Shown here one piece after another: positions 22,769 to 26,011 of a stretch of 26,011 nucleotides of DNA. Every line of letters starts with the position of its first letter. Position 1 is the first letter of the stretch. The DNA comes from Ignavibacteria bacterium UBA2373. Lineage in GTDB: Bacteria; Bacteroidota; Ignavibacteria; Kapaibacteriales; UBA961. The translations under genes and the position numbers were made by a program. The notes under the pieces were generated by a model. That model was not told where the DNA came from. It ran no database searches and saw only the letters and a program-made list of their open reading frames with translations. The stretch is from positions 1 to 26,011 of the forward strand of contig DDTD01000071.1 in the NCBI GenBank assembly GCA_002344005.1. Direction: 5' to 3'.

Positions 22769-25700
22769 CTATCTCATCATCACACATTCATCATGCCAAA
22801 CGCCATTGCTTGCTTGCATTATATATATGCCGCTTGATAATGAAGGCAATGAAATTTCTTGTATGTCGGTGGAATTATAAAGTGATGAATAATGCCATAC
22901 TTCGACGCCTGTCAAATCGAATATTTTTACGGTAATTGCGCCGCCATAACCCGTGTATAATCGGGCTATTGTGCCGTCGGATTCAATGCCGAAACGCCCC
23001 GTTTGTTGCACACCGCGAAATTGCCATGCACAACTCGGATCATAAAGAATTTCATCATTATTACCACGCACGATAAGACATTGTTCACTGTGAATAATAT
23101 CGGAAAGTGTGAATTTTTCACTTTTTCTGCCATCAGGCGGTAAATAGATTGTACAAGGCAATATAATTTCTCGCGATTCTTTATTCGGTGAAATACTTGT
23201 AAATCGAAGTGCATTATTGCGAAGAAATACGGTGGAAATTCCTGCATTCGGTGTAAAAATGCTGTCGCAGCGGACACAACATGGATCATAATTAAGAGTG
23301 ACTGTCGTTTGAGCAAGACCTTCGGGAATAACTATTTTCACGGGAACAATCGTGCCGGGTGCATACTGTGCTGTGTCTGATAATTGCAAAGAAATTGTTT
23401 TTTCTTGATCATTGTTAATGGTTATGGAAATCGTTTTTTCTTCATAACAACCATTAGCATTTGTGCCGCGAACGGTATAAGTGATATTTCCTGTCGGTTG
23501 TGCTATCGGATTAGAAATAGTCGCATTATTGAGATATGTACTCGGCGTCCACAGATAACTATCCGCATTATTTGCATGAAGATGAACTGTATCGCCAAGA
23601 CAGATTTCTCTGTTTTCTGAAACCGATACTGTCGGCTTTTCATTCACTGTAATTATTACTTTTTTCGTATCAAAACAATTACCTGTTTTTCCTGTAACAA
23701 TATATTCTGTAGTTTTTGTACCGATAAATATCGGGTTTGCAATTGTGGGATTATGTAAGCCATCTGTAGGCGACCAAGAATATTCTAAAGCTCCTTTAGC
23801 TGATAAATGCACTGTATCGCCCGCACATAGTTCTCTATTTTCCGATACCAATAATGTCGGCTTTTCATTGACTGTAATGATCACTTTTTTACTATCAAAA
23901 CAATTTCCGTTTTTTCCTGTGACTATATATTCTGTAGTTTTTATGCCGTTAAATATAGGGTTTGCAATAGTCGCATTATTCAATCCTTCGGCAGGCGACC
24001 AAGAATATTCTAAAGCACCTTTAGCTGATAAATGTACTGTATCACCCACACAAATTTCTCTATTTTCAGAGGCAATTATTGTCGGTTTTTCATTCACCGT
24101 AACAAGTATCGTATCTTTACCTTCACAATTTCCTGATTTTCCCGTGACTATATATTGTGTGGTGGAAGTACCTGTAAAGATTGGATTTGCGATTGTGGCA
24201 TTACTTAAGCCATCCGCAGGCGACCAAGAGAAATTTTCTGCACCGCTTGCGTTTAATTGTATTTGTTCACCTGTGCAAACATTTGTGTCTGCACCTGCAA
24301 AAACAGATAATTCACCGCCCAAAGTGACATTAACGGTATCATAATTTTCACAGCCATTGCTATTTTTTACTGTGAGAATATATTGCATATTTTTTTCGGG
24401 CGTGCATAGTGGGTTTGCACTTTTTGGATTATCCAAATAATCAGCGGGTGACCAAGAATATTCCACTTTCGGATTATTATTAGTGCCGAGTCTTACAGAC
24501 AATCCTGCGCATAGAGTTCTATCTGCCCCCGCATCTGCTTTTTCATTTTCTTTAATTGTAATTGTCACAAATGCGGAATCTGTGCAAGTGGCATTAGAAA
24601 TAATCACTTTATAGCGAGTAGTTGTGCTTGGCATTGCAATCGGATTGGCAATAAAATAATTATTTAATCCGCTTTTCGGAAACCATTCATACTTTGTGCC
24701 GCCACCTGCTTGTAATTGTAATGGAATCCATGCACAGAGTGTGGTATCGCGAGTAATTGTCGGTTGAACCGATGGAACAACCGTGATTTTTATTGTATCA
24801 TAAGCACTGCATCCATATTTATTTATGACAGCAAAAATATATTCTGTTGTTGTGTCTGGACTTGCTGTTGGATTTGCTTTCGTATAATCGTCTAAACCCT
24901 TTGTCGGATACCATCTATATGTTGTTCCTTGTTCACCTTGAGTGCCTATTTTTATTGCTGTTCCTGCACACAGAATAGTATCTTTTCCGGCTTGCGCTTG
25001 TGCATCATTGATAATGGCATACGTTAGTAAAGTATCAATGCGGGAATTTCTTCTGCAAAATAATTGAATACGATACGTTCCCGTTTTTTTTATAGAAAAA
25101 AGGCAGGAAGAATCTCTCTGTTCAATAATGTTTGCACTATCAATAGACCATTGTCGAGAAAGAATAATACCATCAGAATAACGATGTGTAATGCGTAAAG
25201 GTGTATTAATGCAACCATAGATTGTATCAAGTGTGCCGCGTGGCTCAAAACAAGGATAACCCTTATAATCATCGGAAAAATAATGTTGCATATAATTGGG
25301 GAAATTGTTGAGCATACCGTCAAAACCGACAAAGGCTCTATGTTGAAGATTACAATTTTCTCTCAAACCATTAGGATTATGAATTATATCGGTAATTTCT
25401 GTTGTATAAAGATATATTTTTTTATCAGGACGAATTTCTAAGCCAAAATAGTAATATGGCGTAAGATATTCCGAATTAAAAATGGTTGTTTCATTATTGC
25501 TGCTCAAATCATATTGACGTGCAAATATAGAACCCACAATTGCTCCGCTATATAGCACTTTGCTATTCGGAGAAAAACTAAAGTTATTAACATCGGCATA
25601 TGTCTTAGCTATTATTTTTTTATTCGTTATCTTCCCCGTTTTGCTGTCAAAATCAAATAAATACAATACATCTCTGCCATCCAATGAGGAAAACATACGA

Positions 25701-26011
25701 CTTTCTACGGAAACAGCTAGTTTTGTTCCATCGGGAGATAGCTTCATATGAAAAAATTCAGGAGATCGTACATCTACAATATCACCCAAAGGTTCTTTGA
25801 AAGATGAAACAACAGGAGTGGTATCAAACCCTTTGGTAGTAATATGATACGAATAAAAATTTTTTATATTGTCATCAATGACGACAATCCAATATCCCTC
25901 ATTTGCACAATCCTGTATGCCTGTAATAGGGAAACGTAACATATCACGAACTATAATATTGTTTTTTATCATTTTACCTTCTCTTGTTCGCATATCAAGA
26001 ATAGAATAGCA
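22769..26011 (-). CDS. Large repeat-rich surface protein with T9SS-like C-terminus (5' end missing)
   Basis: The frame stays open to the right edge of the window (codons before the ATG at 25993 are all sense), so the start and signal peptide probably lie outside. The visible N-terminal ~250 residues resemble beta-propeller blades (FHMKLSPDGTKLAVSVES, then NNFSFSPNSKVLYSGA). A short Ig-like segment leads into seven tandem ~75-residue Ig/PKD-like repeats. Each has a Cys near the start (LCAGDTVHLSAKG), a central Y.W.P..GL.N....NPI and a second Cys near the end (NGNCFD). A possible cohesin-like domain follows (AQYAPGTIVPVKIVIPEG, TLNYDPC). The end (VKIFDLTGVEVWHYSS, LPSLSSGIYIMQAS) is a type A-like T9SS tail. 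It is a likely adhesin or matrix protein of the gliding-motility/'CHU large protein' kind; the ligand is unknown. Confidence 0.87.
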   Translation of the reverse strand, partial: CYSILDMRTREGKMIKNNIIVRDMLRFPITGIQDCANEGYWIVVIDDNIKNFYSYHITTKGFDTTPVVSSFKEPLGDIVDVRSPEFFHMKLSPDGTKLAVSVESRMFSSLDGRDVLYLFDFDSKTGKITNKKIIAKTYADVNNFSFSPNSKVLYSGAIVGSIFARQYDLSSNNETTIFNSEYLTPYYYFGLEIRPDKKIYLYTTEITDIIHNPNGLRENCNLQHRAFVGFDGMLNNFPNYMQHYFSDDYKGYPCFEPRGTLDTIYGCINTPLRITHRYSDGIILSRQWSIDSANIIEQRDSSCLFSIKKTGTYRIQLFCRRNSRIDTLLTYAIINDAQAQAGKDTILCAGTAIKIGTQGEQGTTYRWYPTKGLDDYTKANPTASPDTTTEYIFAVINKYGCSAYDTIKITVVPSVQPTITRDTTLCAWIPLQLQAGGGTKYEWFPKSGLNNYFIANPIAMPSTTTRYKVIISNATCTDSAFVTITIKENEKADAGADRTLCAGLSVRLGTNNNPKVEYSWSPADYLDNPKSANPLCTPEKNMQYILTVKNSNGCENYDTVNVTLGGELSVFAGADTNVCTGEQIQLNASGAENFSWSPADGLSNATIANPIFTGTSTTQYIVTGKSGNCEGKDTILVTVNEKPTIIASENREICVGDTVHLSAKGALEYSWSPAEGLNNATIANPIFNGIKTTEYIVTGKNGNCFDSKKVIITVNEKPTLLVSENRELCAGDTVHLSAKGALEYSWSPTDGLHNPTIANPIFIGTKTTEYIVTGKTGNCFDTKKVIITVNEKPTVSVSENREICLGDTVHLHANNADSYLWTPSTYLNNATISNPIAQPTGNITYTVRGTNANGCYEEKTISITINNDQEKTISLQLSDTAQYAPGTIVPVKIVIPEGLAQTTVTLNYDPCCVRCDSIFTPNAGISTVFLRNNALRFTSISPNKESREIILPCTIYLPPDGRKSEKFTLSDIIHSEQCLIVRGNNDEILYDPSCAWQFRGVQQTGRFGIESDGTIARLYTGYGGAITVKIFDLTGVEVWHYSSLYNSTDIQEISLPSLSSGIYIMQASNGVWHDECVMMR
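23414..25000 (-). repeat. Seven tandem Ig/PKD-like repeats in the adhesin gene; last four have an exact 225-bp period
   Basis: Units read on the minus strand from ~25000 to 23414. The last four units occupy 24313-24089, 24088-23864, 23863-23639 and 23638-23414, each exactly 225 bp (75 codons); the first three are 75-76 codons and more diverged. The fifth and sixth units differ at only about 13 of 75 residues and share long identical DNA stretches (for example around 23771-23800 and 23996-24025). This indicates recent duplication or gene conversion. Confidence 0.9.

Noticed and set aside
23745..24344. A 199-residue plus-strand open frame antisense to the adhesin repeats
   Set aside because: It is a mirror of the repeat array: its own sequence repeats with the same 225-bp period, and the minus-strand frame has clear protein-family features. 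It has no ribosome site.
1..26011. Search for CRISPR arrays, transposases, phage genes, toxin-antitoxin pairs, tRNA or rRNA genes
   Set aside because: None were seen. The only tandem repeats are in-frame protein repeats in the adhesin, and every large frame is a recognisable chromosomal gene type.

Overview
This AT-rich window looks like a chromosome segment from a member of the Bacteroidota/Chlorobiota (FCB) group that has a type IX secretion system (T9SS). Three proteins end in T9SS type A-like C-terminal sorting domains. A lipoprotein with beta-propeller, CRD-like and OmpA-like domains resembles the T9SS component PorE. Several starts lack a clear Shine-Dalgarno, and a few genes are preceded by TAnnTTTG boxes like the Bacteroidetes -7 element. 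An Ignavibacteria/Kapabacteria-like lineage is my best guess, but no rRNA or other marker gene is present to prove it.

Left part, plus strand (1-7740). A huge secreted beta-helix protein is cut by the left edge and ends in a strong terminator. Next is a tight three-gene operon: a small two-helix membrane protein with a coiled coil, a FliA/WhiG-type sigma factor and an HDOD regulator. Then comes dacB, a PBP4-type D-Ala-D-Ala carboxypeptidase with an odd lysine/arginine-rich insertion.

Middle part, minus strand (7748-20543, genes listed in direction of transcription from the right). uspA has its own terminator. Then follows a probable operon: PorE-like lipoprotein, rfbB (dTDP-glucose 4,6-dehydratase), a 63-residue gene with an ATGA overlap, 3-hydroxyanthranilate dioxygenase and pdxH, closed by a hairpin. 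After that come a 1110-residue REC-6xPAS-histidine kinase with a 2-bp-spaced 108-residue partner, and a T9SS-exported M1 aminopeptidase followed 12 bp later by a complete PTS enzyme I. ptsI and dacB converge with only 7 bp between their stop codons.

Right part. uspA is divergent from a plus-strand envelope operon of two overlapping bacterial PH-domain proteins and mtgA (monofunctional peptidoglycan glycosyltransferase). This converges on a large minus-strand adhesin-like protein, cut by the right edge, with seven tandem Ig/PKD-like repeats and a T9SS-like tail.

The common theme is the cell envelope: secretion and anchoring of surface proteins (three cargo proteins and the PorE-like protein), peptidoglycan synthesis and trimming (mtgA, dacB), surface sugar synthesis (rfbB), and sensing (hybrid kinase, sigma factor/HDOD, enzyme I). 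I see no tRNA, rRNA, CRISPR array, transposase, phage gene or attachment site, and no gene-free stretch longer than 300 bases. No single locus stands out as a clearly new defence or mobile system. The most unusual items are the PorE-like protein without a TPR, the basic insertion in PBP4, the sigma/HDOD/membrane-protein operon with no flagellar genes in view, and the kinase with its small partner.
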